A stretch of 55,878 bases of DNA, taken from Chloroflexota bacterium (GTDB taxonomy: Bacteria; Chloroflexota; Anaerolineae; 4572-78; J111). The stretch spans positions 1 through 55,878 of the forward strand of contig BOKF01000054.1 in the NCBI GenBank assembly GCA_016860845.1, given 5' to 3'. The notes beneath the pieces are model-generated. The model was given only the letters and a program-made list of their open reading frames with translations. It made no database searches and had not been told where the DNA came from. Below are positions 16,492 through 25,822 of the stretch, piece by piece; positions within the stretch are counted from its first letter, which is position 1, and each line of letters starts with the position of its first letter. The position numbers were made by a program, and so were the translations under genes.

Positions 16492-18060
16492 TCACTCATA
16501 CCTAACGCTAACGTTATTTAACTTATCGTCAAGGGGGAGAGCTTGCACCACGAGCGCCTTGCCATTCGCTGAACCGTCGAAAACAAGATTGATCAGTTGA
16601 TCATTAACCTGGGTGACCACGGTTCGTTCGGTCAAACCTTGCTCTTTGAAAGCTTGCCGATAAAACTCGGCAATCTCGGCTAAAGTTAGATTAGTTTTGA
16701 ACGAGATTAGATTGTCGCCGCCCCCACCGGTAAATTCTTGTACATCGCCTGGCAAGGGAAAGACGGTGTCATGGTTAGCCTGTTCTTCAGCACCACCCTC
16801 AACCTGACCGGACTCCTTATGGTACTCATCCTTGATGACATTGCCATTGTCGTCCAGCTCGATCAGACCGGTGGCTAACGCCTCGGCCACCGCGTTGACT
16901 TCGTTGGCCACATCCTGCGGCACCACCTTGTTGAACGGGGCAAAGGTCGAGGCTTTCTCCTTGAACCCAACCAGGTGGTTGGTCCACTCAATCGTCCCTG
17001 CCTTGATCTCCTGCATCGCCTCAACCAGAATGTTGTCCACCCGCTGTTCCAGACTGGTCAGCACCAAGTCCGGGGCCAGGTGGCTCTGATCCCGCGTCCA
17101 GCCAATGGCATAGACCTTCCCGTTCTCCTTGGCCGCTTCTATCGCTCCGACGTTCGCATTGTCTCCGTTCGCCAGGATCAGGTCTACCCCGCTGTCTATC
17201 TGCGCGATCGCCGCTTCCTTCGCCTTCGGTATGTCTACCCACGAACCTGTGTACGCCACCGGCACTTCCTCGATCTCCGGGTTCACCAACTGCGCCGCCT
17301 GCTTGAAGGCATTGAAGTCCGCCGCAATCGTCGGTATCTCCACCGCCCCCACACCACCTATCTTGCCCGTCGGCGACATGTACCCGGCCAAGATCCCCGC
17401 TGCATACCCGCCTTCTCCCGGCCGGTACACATACGACACCAGGTTCTTCCCGTTTTCAGCGATCCCGCCTATCTGAATGAAGCTCACTTCGGGATACTCT
17501 TCCGCCGCCGCCAACAACGCATCCCCGTACTCAAAACCATGCCCAATGATCACATTGAACCCTTGATCCGCATACGACCGGATCAGGTCCAACTGGTCTG
17601 CCTGGGCTACGTTCTCCGTGTTCGCTATCTCCGCCCCATCTGCCTCCAATACCTTCAACCCATCATACGCCGTCTGGTTCCAGCCCTCATCGTTGATCGG
17701 CCCTGACGTCAGCATCGCTACCTTCAGCCCACTGAAATCCACTTCTCCCGCCGCCGCTTCCTCCGTCCCAGCCGCTGGCGCTTCGGCAGTAGCCGCCTCT
17801 GTTGGTTCAGCCATCGCTTCGGCGGTAGCGGCCTCGGTCGGTTCTGCCGTTTCTGCCGGCGCGGCGGCTTCGGTTGGTTCGGCTTTGGCTTCCTCTGTTG
17901 GCTGAGCTTCCGTTTGAGCGGGTCGCTCGGTCGCTGCGGCTTTAGGCGTCTCTTCGATCTTTGTCGCCGCGCCCGTGCCACACTGCGCTGCCACCACCAT
18001 GATGATTAGCAATGATGATAGTATCCAAAATAAAAAATTTTTGTTATTGTTGCGATACAT
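16492..18060 (-). CDS. BMP-family substrate-binding lipoprotein with an extra C-terminal domain
   Basis: The start at 18060 gives 522 residues. A signal peptide (LFWILSSLLIIMVVAAQC) ends in C27, a probable though imperfect lipobox. A long Ala/Glu/Pro/Thr linker with PTEAATAEA repeats (34-106) follows, then the BMP domain (110 to about 405) with LTSGPINDEGWNQ, IIGHGFEYGDAL and YAIGWTRDQSHLAPD. Residues 431-522 form an additional small domain with LPGDVQEFTGG and LVFDGSANGK, which standard BMP proteins lack. Two ATGs (18081 and 18060) each have an AGGAGAAG site; the second fits the signal peptide. It is the binding protein for purine nucleosides or similar compounds. Confidence 0.9.
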   Translation of the reverse strand: MYRNNNKNFLFWILSSLLIIMVVAAQCGTGAATKIEETPKAAATERPAQTEAQPTEEAKAEPTEAAAPAETAEPTEAATAEAMAEPTEAATAEAPAAGTEEAAAGEVDFSGLKVAMLTSGPINDEGWNQTAYDGLKVLEADGAEIANTENVAQADQLDLIRSYADQGFNVIIGHGFEYGDALLAAAEEYPEVSFIQIGGIAENGKNLVSYVYRPGEGGYAAGILAGYMSPTGKIGGVGAVEIPTIAADFNAFKQAAQLVNPEIEEVPVAYTGSWVDIPKAKEAAIAQIDSGVDLILANGDNANVGAIEAAKENGKVYAIGWTRDQSHLAPDLVLTSLEQRVDNILVEAMQEIKAGTIEWTNHLVGFKEKASTFAPFNKVVPQDVANEVNAVAEALATGLIELDDNGNVIKDEYHKESGQVEGGAEEQANHDTVFPLPGDVQEFTGGGGDNLISFKTNLTLAEIAEFYRQAFKEQGLTERTVVTQVNDQLINLVFDGSANGKALVVQALPLDDKLNNVSVRYE

Positions 18061-18172
18061 TCCTTCTTCTCCTAACTTCATTTCTTCTTCTCCTGGTTTG
18101 TGGAAAGGTCTCATTAAGTCTTGTTGGAGTTTTACAGACAGGCTTATCTCCGTTTAATCACCTCCTCCCAAA

Positions 18173-19552
18173 TCACCACTTGACTTGATCCAGCGAGTAC
18201 TTCATCGCCTGCGCCCGTTCAAACAGCTTATCACAGACTGCCCGCGCCCGCGCCAGAACCGCCTTTTCATCCACAACGGTTATCTGTTTAGCCCGCATGA
18301 CGATCCGGCCATCAATGACAACCGTATCCACCTGGCCCGCCGCCGTGCTATAAACCAGAGTTGAGGGGATTTTATGCACCGGCATTGAAAAGGGCGAATT
18401 CAAATCCACCAGCACCATATCCGCCTTTTTGCCGACCTCCAGGGAACCGATCAGCTCGGGCTGGCCGAAGGTTGCTGCGCCACCGCGGCAGGCCATGACC
18501 AGCACATCTTCCGGGTACAGGGCCATGGCGTCCAAATTGCCCACTTTTTGCAGGCAGGCCGTCATTTTGAGCGTCTCCAGCATATTCTGCGAATTGTTGC
18601 TGCCGGGGCCATCGCTGGCCAGGGCGATGGTGACACCCTTTTGCTTGAGCTTGACAATGGGCGCAATGCCTGAAGCCAAATACATGTTGCTGACCGGACA
18701 ATGGACCACGATGGCCTTTTTTTGGGCAATTAAATCAATTTCCTGTTCCGACAGCCAGACACTGTGAACCAAGTGGGTGGTGGGGCCAAGCGCGCCCAGG
18801 CTGTCCAGCCATTCGATATGGCGCAGGTGGTGCGATTGCAGCAGCATCTCCACTTCCGCCTGGGTTTCGGCGGCGTGGATATGGGTGCCGATCCCCCATT
18901 CCTGGGCCAGCCGGTAAGTTTCCCGCATGGTTTGGTCGGAGCAGCCCCAGGGAATGAGCGGCCCAAATTCAACACGAATCCGGCCGTTGGCAGCGCCCTG
19001 CCAGGTTTGCAGTAGCCGCTGCATTTCCGAGACGATTACAGTGGGGCTTTCCATGAAGGTGGGGTGGTAGTTGTGGTCAGCCCAACCTCGGGCCAGGAGC
19101 AAACGAACCCCTGTTTCTGCTGCGGCGCGGCAAATGCCGTCACTGTTGCGCGGGTCCGTATGGACATATTGGTGATCAACTACTGCCGTTGCGCCGGAAC
19201 GGATATTTTCCAAAAAGCCGACCAACCCGGCGACATAGGCATCCTCTTCGGTCAAGGCGCAGGCCACCGGCCAGATGGCTGATTTAAGCCATTCCAGCAG
19301 GGGTTTATCGTCGGCCAGGCCGCGCAGAAAGATTTGAAAAAGGTGGGTATGGGCATTGACCATCCCCGGCATTACAGCCATCAGGGTGGCGTCAATCAGC
19401 GTGTCCGCCTGTCGGCGCAGGTGAGCAGGGGCAGGACCAGCGCCCAGGGCTGCAATTTTATCGTCTTCGGTGAAGATATAGCCCGGAGAGATGACCTCAT
19501 TGTCATTATTGATGGTAACAATAGCACCGTTTTCAATCAGGATATTGGGCAT
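18173..19552 (-). CDS. Amidohydrolase, TRZ/ATZ-type deaminase
   Basis: The 459-residue protein belongs to the amidohydrolase superfamily. Metal ligands are visible in GMVNAHTHLFQIFLRG (HxH), THIHAAETQAEVE and VHCPVSNMYLASG, with the catalytic aspartate in LASDGPGSNNSQ. The closest relatives in motif pattern are guanine deaminase, 8-oxoguanine deaminase and S-adenosylhomocysteine deaminase. It heads the importer operon, 112 nt before the BMP gene. A plausible role is deamination of an imported purine base or nucleoside, but the substrate is not proven by sequence. Confidence 0.87.
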   Translation of the reverse strand: MPNILIENGAIVTINNDNEVISPGYIFTEDDKIAALGAGPAPAHLRRQADTLIDATLMAVMPGMVNAHTHLFQIFLRGLADDKPLLEWLKSAIWPVACALTEEDAYVAGLVGFLENIRSGATAVVDHQYVHTDPRNSDGICRAAAETGVRLLLARGWADHNYHPTFMESPTVIVSEMQRLLQTWQGAANGRIRVEFGPLIPWGCSDQTMRETYRLAQEWGIGTHIHAAETQAEVEMLLQSHHLRHIEWLDSLGALGPTTHLVHSVWLSEQEIDLIAQKKAIVVHCPVSNMYLASGIAPIVKLKQKGVTIALASDGPGSNNSQNMLETLKMTACLQKVGNLDAMALYPEDVLVMACRGGAATFGQPELIGSLEVGKKADMVLVDLNSPFSMPVHKIPSTLVYSTAAGQVDTVVIDGRIVMRAKQITVVDEKAVLARARAVCDKLFERAQAMKYSLDQVKW

Positions 19553-19673
19553 GAGTGAGAGCCGGTATCATTTTGAGATAGGACGAGCCTGATGATAGCA
19601 CATCGCTCCTTTAGCGTCAACTCATTGAGATTAGGAAGACATAAAAAGTTTTGAAAACTGCTCAGGGAGCACC

Positions 19674-20888
19674 TTACTCCTCAGGAGGTAGGGTAAAATA
19701 AAAGGTTGTCCCGTTTTTGCCGTTGCTCTCAGCCCAGATGCGACCCCCATGCCCCTCGACAATATGCTTGGCAATGGCCAATCCCAGCCCCGTGCCCGCT
19801 TGCTTGCGGTTGCGGGCGCGATCAATTTTATAGAATCGCTCGAAAACACGATTGAGTTCATCGGGGGGGATGCCCAGCCCGGTGTCGGCCACGCTGACCC
19901 GTACCCAATCTTCGGTATTATTGGTCTCTGCATCCGTCACATCGCCGCCGCTAATTTTTTGAGCCGAAATGGTCACAGCGCCGGTTTCGGTAAATTTGAT
20001 ACCATTGTGGATAAGATTGGTGATAACCCGGCCTATCATCGTTTCATCGGCCAGAACGTTGAGGTCTTCGGCAATATCTACCTGAAGATCCAGGTTTTTG
20101 CGTTCAGCCTGGGGTAAGAGCTGATCTGCCTGCACCTGAACAATCGAGCGGAGAGGATAAACCGCCAGTTTCAAGGGAGCCTGGCCTGACTCAATCAAAG
20201 AAAGGTCCAGCAGTTCCTGGGCCAGTTGATTCAGGGTATCGAGTTGAGCTGCAATTTTGTTGACCAGATTCAGGGCCATGTCCGGCTCAGCCAGAGCGCC
20301 ATTTAGCAGCGTCTCGGTCAGCAGGCGCAGCGACGCCAGCGGAGTCCGTAACTCATGCGAGATATTGGTGACAAGGTCGCGCCTGGCCCGGCTCAAGCGT
20401 TGCAGATCGGTCACATCGTGGATAGCCAGCGCCACTGCCACCGGCTCTTTTTTGCCCGCAATGGAACGGCCTTTAATAGTGCGGGCATGGGCTTCCAGGG
20501 TTCGCTCGTTTTTGGTGAAGTAGATGGGCGGCATCTTTTCACCCTGCAAGGTTTGGTCCACCAACTCCCGGAGTTGGTGCTGGCGGGTCCAGGTGGTAAA
20601 GGTGTCTGCTTTGTCTATCGGTCCAAACAGCCTTCGGGCCACCTTATTGGCGCTGGAAATGCGGTAATCTTTTTCGACAATGATCAGCGCCTGGGTTGAA
20701 GCGGATAACAACTTTTTGCGGCGTGTTTGGGCTTCGGCCAATTCCCCCCGCACAAACGCGAGCTTGCGTTCCAATTGCAGCGAACGAGCTTCGACCCGCC
20801 GAAACTGCTTTTTCAAAGGCCAATAAAAAACAATTTGCCCGATAATGATAACTAGCAGCGCTGCCAATATCCACCAGCCGATGCTCAT
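19674..20888 (-). CDS. PhoR-like sensor histidine kinase
   Basis: The 404-residue protein has one transmembrane helix (about residues 4-23), a coiled segment, a PAS-like domain (about 62-160), then HisKA and HATPase. The phospho-acceptor is H178 in NISHELRTPLASL. ATP-binding boxes are IHNGIKFT, DTGLGIPPDELNRVFERF and GTGLGLAIAKHIVEGHGG. There is no extracellular sensor, so the signal is probably sensed in the cytoplasm. No response regulator is adjacent; the orphan OmpR regulator at 4655-5383 is a possible partner. A GAGGTAAACT site precedes ATG 20888. Confidence 0.93.
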   Translation of the reverse strand: MSIGWWILAALLVIIIGQIVFYWPLKKQFRRVEARSLQLERKLAFVRGELAEAQTRRKKLLSASTQALIIVEKDYRISSANKVARRLFGPIDKADTFTTWTRQHQLRELVDQTLQGEKMPPIYFTKNERTLEAHARTIKGRSIAGKKEPVAVALAIHDVTDLQRLSRARRDLVTNISHELRTPLASLRLLTETLLNGALAEPDMALNLVNKIAAQLDTLNQLAQELLDLSLIESGQAPLKLAVYPLRSIVQVQADQLLPQAERKNLDLQVDIAEDLNVLADETMIGRVITNLIHNGIKFTETGAVTISAQKISGGDVTDAETNNTEDWVRVSVADTGLGIPPDELNRVFERFYKIDRARNRKQAGTGLGLAIAKHIVEGHGGRIWAESNGKNGTTFYFTLPPEE

Positions 20889-21004
20889 AGTTTACCTCGC
20901 CAATGGCCTTACCACCTGCTCTAAAGTATAGTTGACCGTAAGAGGTCTTGTCAAACAGAACTTGACTGCTAATGATCAGGCCGGTGGCCGGCCGCTGACG
21001 TGAT

Positions 21005-21838
21005 TCAGCGGCGACGGCGCAGGGGCCAGCGGCGCTGGCGAAGTTTGCGGAGGCGTTCGAGGGGCGCAGCAATAACATTCCTGCGCGGGCCGCGCGGCAG
21101 CGGCTCAATGGGCCTAAACGTGCGATAAACACTGAGGACGATGTAAAGGGCAATATAAAGAATGGATAGAGTCACCAACACAAAATTGGTCCGGGGGTAT
21201 ATCCAGAGCAGGGCTGCCGTCGCCGCACCCCACAGCAGCGTAGCAAACAACATGCCCCGGCGAAGCCAGCGGCTGTGAGTCAGGTAATCCAGGCGCGATG
21301 GATAGACATATTTGATGGGGACAAAAACCAGCACCACCAGGATTAATACAATGACCAGGTTCACCCAGGGGGGTGTTTGCCAAAGAAACAGATAGAAGAC
21401 GATGAAGTTCCAGTAGCTGGGGAACCCCTTAAAGAAGTGATCCTCGGTTTTGGCTTCGGGTTGGGTAAACTGGTAAGCCGAAGCCAGCATGATCACGCTG
21501 GCCCCCACAAAGGCCCATCCGGGGGGCAGTAAATTAGCTACCAGCAAAAAAAACGCGGGAACCGTCACATAATTCACATAGTCTAAAATATTGTCGAGGA
21601 GTCCACCGTCAACTCGAGGGGCGGCTATTTTGGTCTGGGCGCGCCGGGCCAAGACGCCGTCTACCGAGTCGACAATAACTGCTGCACCCATGAGCCAAAA
21701 AGCCACAATGTATTGCTGGTGGTAAATAGCGTAGAGACTCAACAAGCCAAAAACTCCACCGCTGGCAGTAAAGAGGTGAACTGACCAGGCCGCCACCCGC
21801 CGCCGCCGGCTGATATAAAAGATTGGCTCATCGGTCAT
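21005..21838 (-). CDS. CDP-alcohol phosphatidyltransferase, phosphatidylcholine synthase-like
   Basis: The 277-residue protein has about seven hydrophobic helices and the CDP-alcohol transferase motif DSVDGVLARR. The usual spacing to the second acidic half is lengthened, with a charged loop before DGGLLDNILDYVNY. That long-loop form with DNxxDYxxY is typical of phosphatidylcholine synthase (Pcs), which joins CDP-diacylglycerol and choline. Related phospholipid synthases cannot be excluded. The C-terminus is Arg-rich (LRQRRWPLRRRR). It stands 116 nt upstream of the histidine kinase gene. Confidence 0.78.
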   Translation of the reverse strand: MTDEPIFYISRRRRVAAWSVHLFTASGGVFGLLSLYAIYHQQYIVAFWLMGAAVIVDSVDGVLARRAQTKIAAPRVDGGLLDNILDYVNYVTVPAFFLLVANLLPPGWAFVGASVIMLASAYQFTQPEAKTEDHFFKGFPSYWNFIVFYLFLWQTPPWVNLVIVLILVVLVFVPIKYVYPSRLDYLTHSRWLRRGMLFATLLWGAATAALLWIYPRTNFVLVTLSILYIALYIVLSVYRTFRPIEPLPRGPRRNVIAAPLERLRKLRQRRWPLRRRR

Positions 21839-21957
21839 GGCAGGGTTGGCTTTCGTCGGTGGTTTTCACAGAATGGCCATAGCGAGGATACCACTTCCAT
21901 TAATCAATGGAGAATATCACAAAGTCAAGGCATGGGCAAACAGGCGGTGCATTTGGA

Positions 21958-21988
21958 ATTAAAAAGGGCGGGTCCAAGAGACCCGCCC
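21958..21988 (-). terminator. Intrinsic terminator of the acidic-protein gene
   Basis: On the minus strand a 9-bp GC stem (GGGCGGGTC / GACCCGCCC) with a 5-nt loop is followed by TTTTTAAT. It lies about 20 nt after the stop codon at 22007. Confidence 0.85.
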
Positions 21989-22006
21989 CACAGCCACTGT
22001 TCCAGC

Positions 22007-22822
22007 CTAATCCTCGTCATCCTCCTCCTCGTGCCAGAGAGTTTGGTGGGGACAGGTTAGTCCGCGCACAGAATTGAGGTGAATGCCCAGGGTTTCCAAC
22101 GCCTCGGCCTCCTCCTCCTCCTCCTCCTCATCCCCTTCAGGCTGGCCAAATTCAAGAATTAATTCATCTGTCTCATCGTCCCACTCCAGGGCAATAATGG
22201 TCAAGCCATTGATACTATCTAATAGAGCGCTTTGATCATGAATGTGCAGCGAATCGCCGCAATCGGGGCAAAGCAGCGGCAGGGTATGTCCATTTTGGAA
22301 AACCAGAGTCAAGACCGGGTCGGTCAGCAGGTCGGTCACCGGGGCATTATCCAGGTGGGCGTATAGATACTCGCCCACACACACAAACTCACCATCCATC
22401 AGGATCATGGGCAGGTCGTCGTGCGAGCAAAAAACCAAACCTTCCATCGGATTGTGCCACGGCGAGGGCGTCTCGTCGAAATCTTCTGAGTCATCAACTA
22501 AACCTACATTGTCGTCGCCGTCATCAGGCCACGGGCCATCATAATCATGGGGAATAGCTTCGTCAGGGACAGCATCAACCATACTGACGCGCAACATGTA
22601 AAGCAAGTTGACCAAAAATTGTTCCGGGCCATCCTCTTCAATCAATTTAACGGCAGCACGAATCCAAGCTTCATCAGAAACGACCCGATTATAAGGCGGA
22701 ACTCCCACATAAACCGGATTGCTAAGCATACCTCGCGCCGCATCTTCATTCATCTCCTCAGGATTGACCACATACTTGACCGTGCGGCGGGGCAATGGAG
22801 GCAACTTGGATATGTTTTTCAT
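22007..22822 (-). CDS. Acidic hypothetical protein
   Basis: This 271-residue protein is strongly acidic with a Glu run (GDEEEEEEEAE) and a tail HEEEDDED. It has possible metal sites: FCSHDDLP, LLCPDCGDSLHIH and TCPHQTLW. The N-terminus LPPLPRRTVKYVVNPEEMN is basic. I do not recognise the family. ATG 22822 has a GAGGAG site, and the gene has its own predicted promoter and terminator, so it is a single-gene unit. Confidence 0.75.
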   Translation of the reverse strand: MKNISKLPPLPRRTVKYVVNPEEMNEDAARGMLSNPVYVGVPPYNRVVSDEAWIRAAVKLIEEDGPEQFLVNLLYMLRVSMVDAVPDEAIPHDYDGPWPDDGDDNVGLVDDSEDFDETPSPWHNPMEGLVFCSHDDLPMILMDGEFVCVGEYLYAHLDNAPVTDLLTDPVLTLVFQNGHTLPLLCPDCGDSLHIHDQSALLDSINGLTIIALEWDDETDELILEFGQPEGDEEEEEEEAEALETLGIHLNSVRGLTCPHQTLWHEEEDDED

Positions 22823-22958
22823 GTTTTAATCTCCTCACTAACAAAATTTTTAGGGACTGCTCAGGCCGCCAGGTGCGACACCCTTTTACTGAAGAAGTGA
22901 GTCACACCTGAGCAATAACAACTTTTTTAAAGCCTTGCTTTTTTGGTTTAGCACTTGT

Positions 22959-22987
22959 ATTATAGTCTAACATAGGGCAAGTGTCTA
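22959..22987 (-). promoter_or_regulatory. Sigma70-type promoter for the acidic protein
   Basis: On the minus strand TAGACA (-35, one mismatch) is separated by 17 nt from a perfect TATAAT. The leader to the start at 22822 is about 130 nt. It contains complementary segments (GCTCAGG and CCTGAGC) that can fold into a stem. Confidence 0.65.
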
Positions 22988-23163
22988 TAGGATTGGGAAT
23001 CAGATTGTGAAAATCGAGCTATCAAGTGATGTTAACGCCAACTTTGGCTGGAAATTTCGCCTAAAAAGGATTATAATAGCAGCAGTTAGCGCTACCTTTT
23101 CCATAACACCGCTTGACCCGGATCAACTTCGGGCAACAACCTCAATTAAGGAGGCAGCAAGCG

Positions 23164-24048
23164 TTGGCTGAGAATAGATCAATAAATCCAGACTCAAAGC
23201 CGGTGCTCTATTTTCATTATGCCGGGCTAACCAACACAGGCATGATTCGTGATCATAACGAAGATGCCTATAAATTGCCCCTGGAGGCCGATGCGCGGAC
23301 TCTGGCCAACAAAGGTCATCTTTATGTTTTAGCCGATGGGATGGGCGGGCATCAGAAGGGCGAAGTGGCTTCTGCTGTAACCATTGAAACCGTCAACTCC
23401 GAATATTACGCCACCGTTACATCGCTGGAAGAGAGCAATTCTGTTGAAGCTATAACTGAAGCTTTGACCAACGCCATTGAAAAAGCCAACAGCCAAGTCC
23501 TGAGCGCGACCGAAGGCGGGGGGACGACGGTGGTCGCGGCCGTCCTCTATGGCGACACCCTGGTGGCCATGAACGTGGGCGATTCGCGGGTCTATTTATT
23601 ACGCGAGAATGAGCTGCGCCAATTGAGCAAGGACCATTCTTTGGTCCAGCGCCTGGTTGAAGTGGGTAAAATTACCGAAGAAGAGGCCTTAACTCACCCG
23701 CGCCGCAATGTTCTTTATCAAGCATTGGGGCAAGGCAGCGATGTGGATATTCATATCTCCAGCGAGAAACTTCAGGACGGTGATGTGGTGATTTTGTGCA
23801 GTGATGGTTTGTGGGGGGAAGTGACCGGGCCTGAAATAAAAGAAGTGCTCCAAACGGCTGCATCGCCCCTGGCCGCGGCTAAACAACTGATTGATAGCGC
23901 CAACGCCTCCGGCGGCCCCGACAATATCACCGCAATTATCATTCAAGTTTCCAGTGAAGCTCCGCCTCCCTCCAATACCGACCTCGAAGATACGCATCCT
24001 TCATTGCCAGCCTTACGCCTGGACTCCAGTTCGTCACCTCAGGTGTAG
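23164..24048 (+). CDS. PP2C-family Ser/Thr protein phosphatase
   Basis: About 294 residues when started at TTG 23164, which has AAGGAGG 9 nt upstream; a TTG at 23113 is less likely. The PP2C motifs are intact: MIRDHNEDAY, LADGMGGHQKGEVAS, NVGDSRVYLL, LCSDGLWGEV and GGPDNITAI, giving the metal-binding aspartates. It would reverse phosphorylation by Ser/Thr kinases, for example those at 36574-39704. There is a short disordered tail with Pro and Ser. It converges on the oxidoreductase gene with a 12-nt gap. Confidence 0.92.
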   Translation: MAENRSINPDSKPVLYFHYAGLTNTGMIRDHNEDAYKLPLEADARTLANKGHLYVLADGMGGHQKGEVASAVTIETVNSEYYATVTSLEESNSVEAITEALTNAIEKANSQVLSATEGGGTTVVAAVLYGDTLVAMNVGDSRVYLLRENELRQLSKDHSLVQRLVEVGKITEEEALTHPRRNVLYQALGQGSDVDIHISSEKLQDGDVVILCSDGLWGEVTGPEIKEVLQTAASPLAAAKQLIDSANASGGPDNITAIIIQVSSEAPPPSNTDLEDTHPSLPALRLDSSSSPQV

Positions 24049-24060
24049 GTAATTTTCCAC

Positions 24061-25149
24061 TCAGGCTCGCCCACTCTGAGTCAGGATTACCTCCCGCTTG
24101 GCTTCGGCAGATTGATAGATTGCCTCGATGATTTTCATCAAGGTCAGCCCCTGCTCTACCGTAGCCGTGGGTACGCTGTCTTCCTGAATGCAGCGGACAA
24201 ACTCGGTAATAGCATATTCGTGGTCCGAGCGGGTGAGTTTAACCGCAGGACGAATGACTGATGGTTTCCCTCCGATTTCCGTGTAGAGGGTCAATGTATT
24301 TTCGGTGGCATAGTTGGCCACGTACAATTCGATGCTGCCCTCGGTTCCCATCAAGGTGATAAAGAAATCATCCATCCCCGGCTTAGCGTGTGAGGCCCAA
24401 CTGGTGTCTAAACTCAATGCGACATCCCCGGCCAGGCGAATGAAGGCCGTGGCGGAGTCCTCGACAGTGTAAGGCAAGGGAGGCGTGGGCGCCTGCCAGG
24501 TTTTGGCCTGGCGCGGGCCAAAGTTGGCCTCAACCACCCCGCTGACAGTCAGCGGCTCCGGATAATCCAGGAGCCACAGGACCGCATCAAGCATGTGGAC
24601 GCCCAAATCAATTAAGGGGCCCCCGCCGGCAATGGTCTTATTCAGAAACCAGCCACCCCAGCCCGGAATACCGGTCTCCCGCACCCAACCTGCCTTAATT
24701 TGATAAATTCGACCCAGCAGCCCTTGCCGCAAAACTTGTTTCATCCACTGCACATCCAGCCGGTAGCGGCGATTGAAACAAATCATAAATTTGCCCGGCG
24801 CTCGCGCGACCGCCTCGGCAATCTTATAGCTGGAGGCTAAATTTTCGGCTAAGGGTTTCTCACACAACACGTGCAGCCCGGCTTCCAGAGCGGCGATAGA
24901 CACCGGCGCATGCAAACTGTTGGGCAGGCAAACGCTCACCGCCTCAATCTCCCCCGAAACAAAAAGCTCGTTATAATCGGTAAAGTAGCGAGGAACATTG
25001 TACATCGTCCCAATTTCGTTAAGCCGAGCCTCATTCACATCACAGAGCGCCACAATTTCAACCGCCTGGGGCAGCGCGCGGTACGCCGCAAGATGATGGC
25101 GGCCAATCCCTGCACCGACCACCCCCACTTTTATTAAAGATTGACCCAT
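24061..25149 (-). CDS. Gfo/Idh/MocA family oxidoreductase
   Basis: The 362-residue protein opens with the NAD(P)-binding motif GVVGAGIGRHH. The signature LCEKPLAEN with the catalytic lysine, plus PLIDLGVHMLDAVLWLL with a conserved Asp and His, identify the family. Members reduce or oxidise sugars and cyclitols. The substrate is unknown and no sugar transporter lies nearby. An ATG at 25149 is used. Confidence 0.92.
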   Translation of the reverse strand: MGQSLIKVGVVGAGIGRHHLAAYRALPQAVEIVALCDVNEARLNEIGTMYNVPRYFTDYNELFVSGEIEAVSVCLPNSLHAPVSIAALEAGLHVLCEKPLAENLASSYKIAEAVARAPGKFMICFNRRYRLDVQWMKQVLRQGLLGRIYQIKAGWVRETGIPGWGGWFLNKTIAGGGPLIDLGVHMLDAVLWLLDYPEPLTVSGVVEANFGPRQAKTWQAPTPPLPYTVEDSATAFIRLAGDVALSLDTSWASHAKPGMDDFFITLMGTEGSIELYVANYATENTLTLYTEIGGKPSVIRPAVKLTRSDHEYAITEFVRCIQEDSVPTATVEQGLTLMKIIEAIYQSAEAKREVILTQSGRA

Positions 25150-25453
25150 AAATCAAGCTTTCCCTTGAATTTTAAAATAGATATTTTGACAAATCATTGC
25201 GGTATGATATACCTACTTATAAGTAAAAAGCAAAACCAGGATATAACGAAGAAGATGAAGGGATGGCAATAATCTTCTTCATCAGTAACTTCGGATCATA
25301 AAATGGTAACCGACCCATTCCATTTGTGAAAGAAATCTTGAGTCTTGCTTAGTACTATTGGGGGAGATGGCTTATATTGACCCAAACCCTCAAACCTGAT
25401 ATACTTTCGTTTACTGGTTATTTTTTACTCTTTCGAATTGGGAGGTTCGAAAA
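25150..25453. other. Intergenic region between divergent genes
   Basis: Divergent promoters must lie here. A weak candidate on the plus strand is TTGACA at 25186 with TATACC at 25208, a spacing of 16 nt. Close to the start of the KH gene is GGGAGG at 25440. I see no RNA gene. Confidence 0.35.
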
Positions 25454-25690
25454 ATGGGACAACTAAAAGATCTAACGCTCCAAATGGCACGTGCTGTTGT
25501 TAATAACTCCGAGCAGGTCCGAGTTGAAGAGGTGGAAGGTGCTTCCATGATTGTCCTTGAACTCAGCGTCGATCCCGATGATATGGGTCGGATCATTGGG
25601 AAAGAGGGTCGGGTCGCCAACGCGATGCGAACGCTACTGCGCACCAGCGCCGCGAAAGATGGCAAAAGGGTCAACCTGGAAATTGTCTGA
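25454..25690 (+). CDS. khpA: KH-domain RNA-binding protein KhpA
   Basis: The 78-residue protein consists of one KH domain. The RNA-binding loop is GRIIGKEGRVANAMRTLL with the GxxG motif (GKEG). In Firmicutes KhpA pairs with KhpB/Jag and affects cell division and small RNA function. Here the gene stands alone, without rpsP or other ribosomal neighbours. A good Shine-Dalgarno (GGGAGG) precedes the start and a strong terminator follows. Confidence 0.93.
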   Translation: MGQLKDLTLQMARAVVNNSEQVRVEEVEGASMIVLELSVDPDDMGRIIGKEGRVANAMRTLLRTSAAKDGKRVNLEIV

Positions 25691-25710
25691 AACTGACGTG
25701 TCAAAATCAA

Positions 25711-25743
25711 AAAAAATCCCCTCAGAGTGCAGGGGATTTTTTG
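25711..25743 (+). terminator. Intrinsic terminator of khpA
   Basis: The stem AAATCCCCT / AGGGGATTT closes a loop CAGAGTGC and is followed by a T-run (TTTTTTG). It lies about 25 nt after the khpA stop. Because an A-run precedes it, it could work in both directions. Confidence 0.85.
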
Positions 25744-25754
25744 TTGCATGCTGA

Positions 25755-25822
25755 CCACCGACCGTAGACCGCAGACCTCCGCCAATGTCTCAGCGGTCGT
25801 CGGTCGTCGGTCTGCGGTCTTT
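25755..25822. repeat. Inverted repeat with GACCG units
   Basis: Arms AGACCGCAGACC (25766-25777) and GGTCTGCGGTCT (25809-25820) are perfect reverse complements. Between them are further CGGTCGT repeats of about 7 nt. It lies between the khpA terminator and the end of the UbiD gene. Confidence 0.7.
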
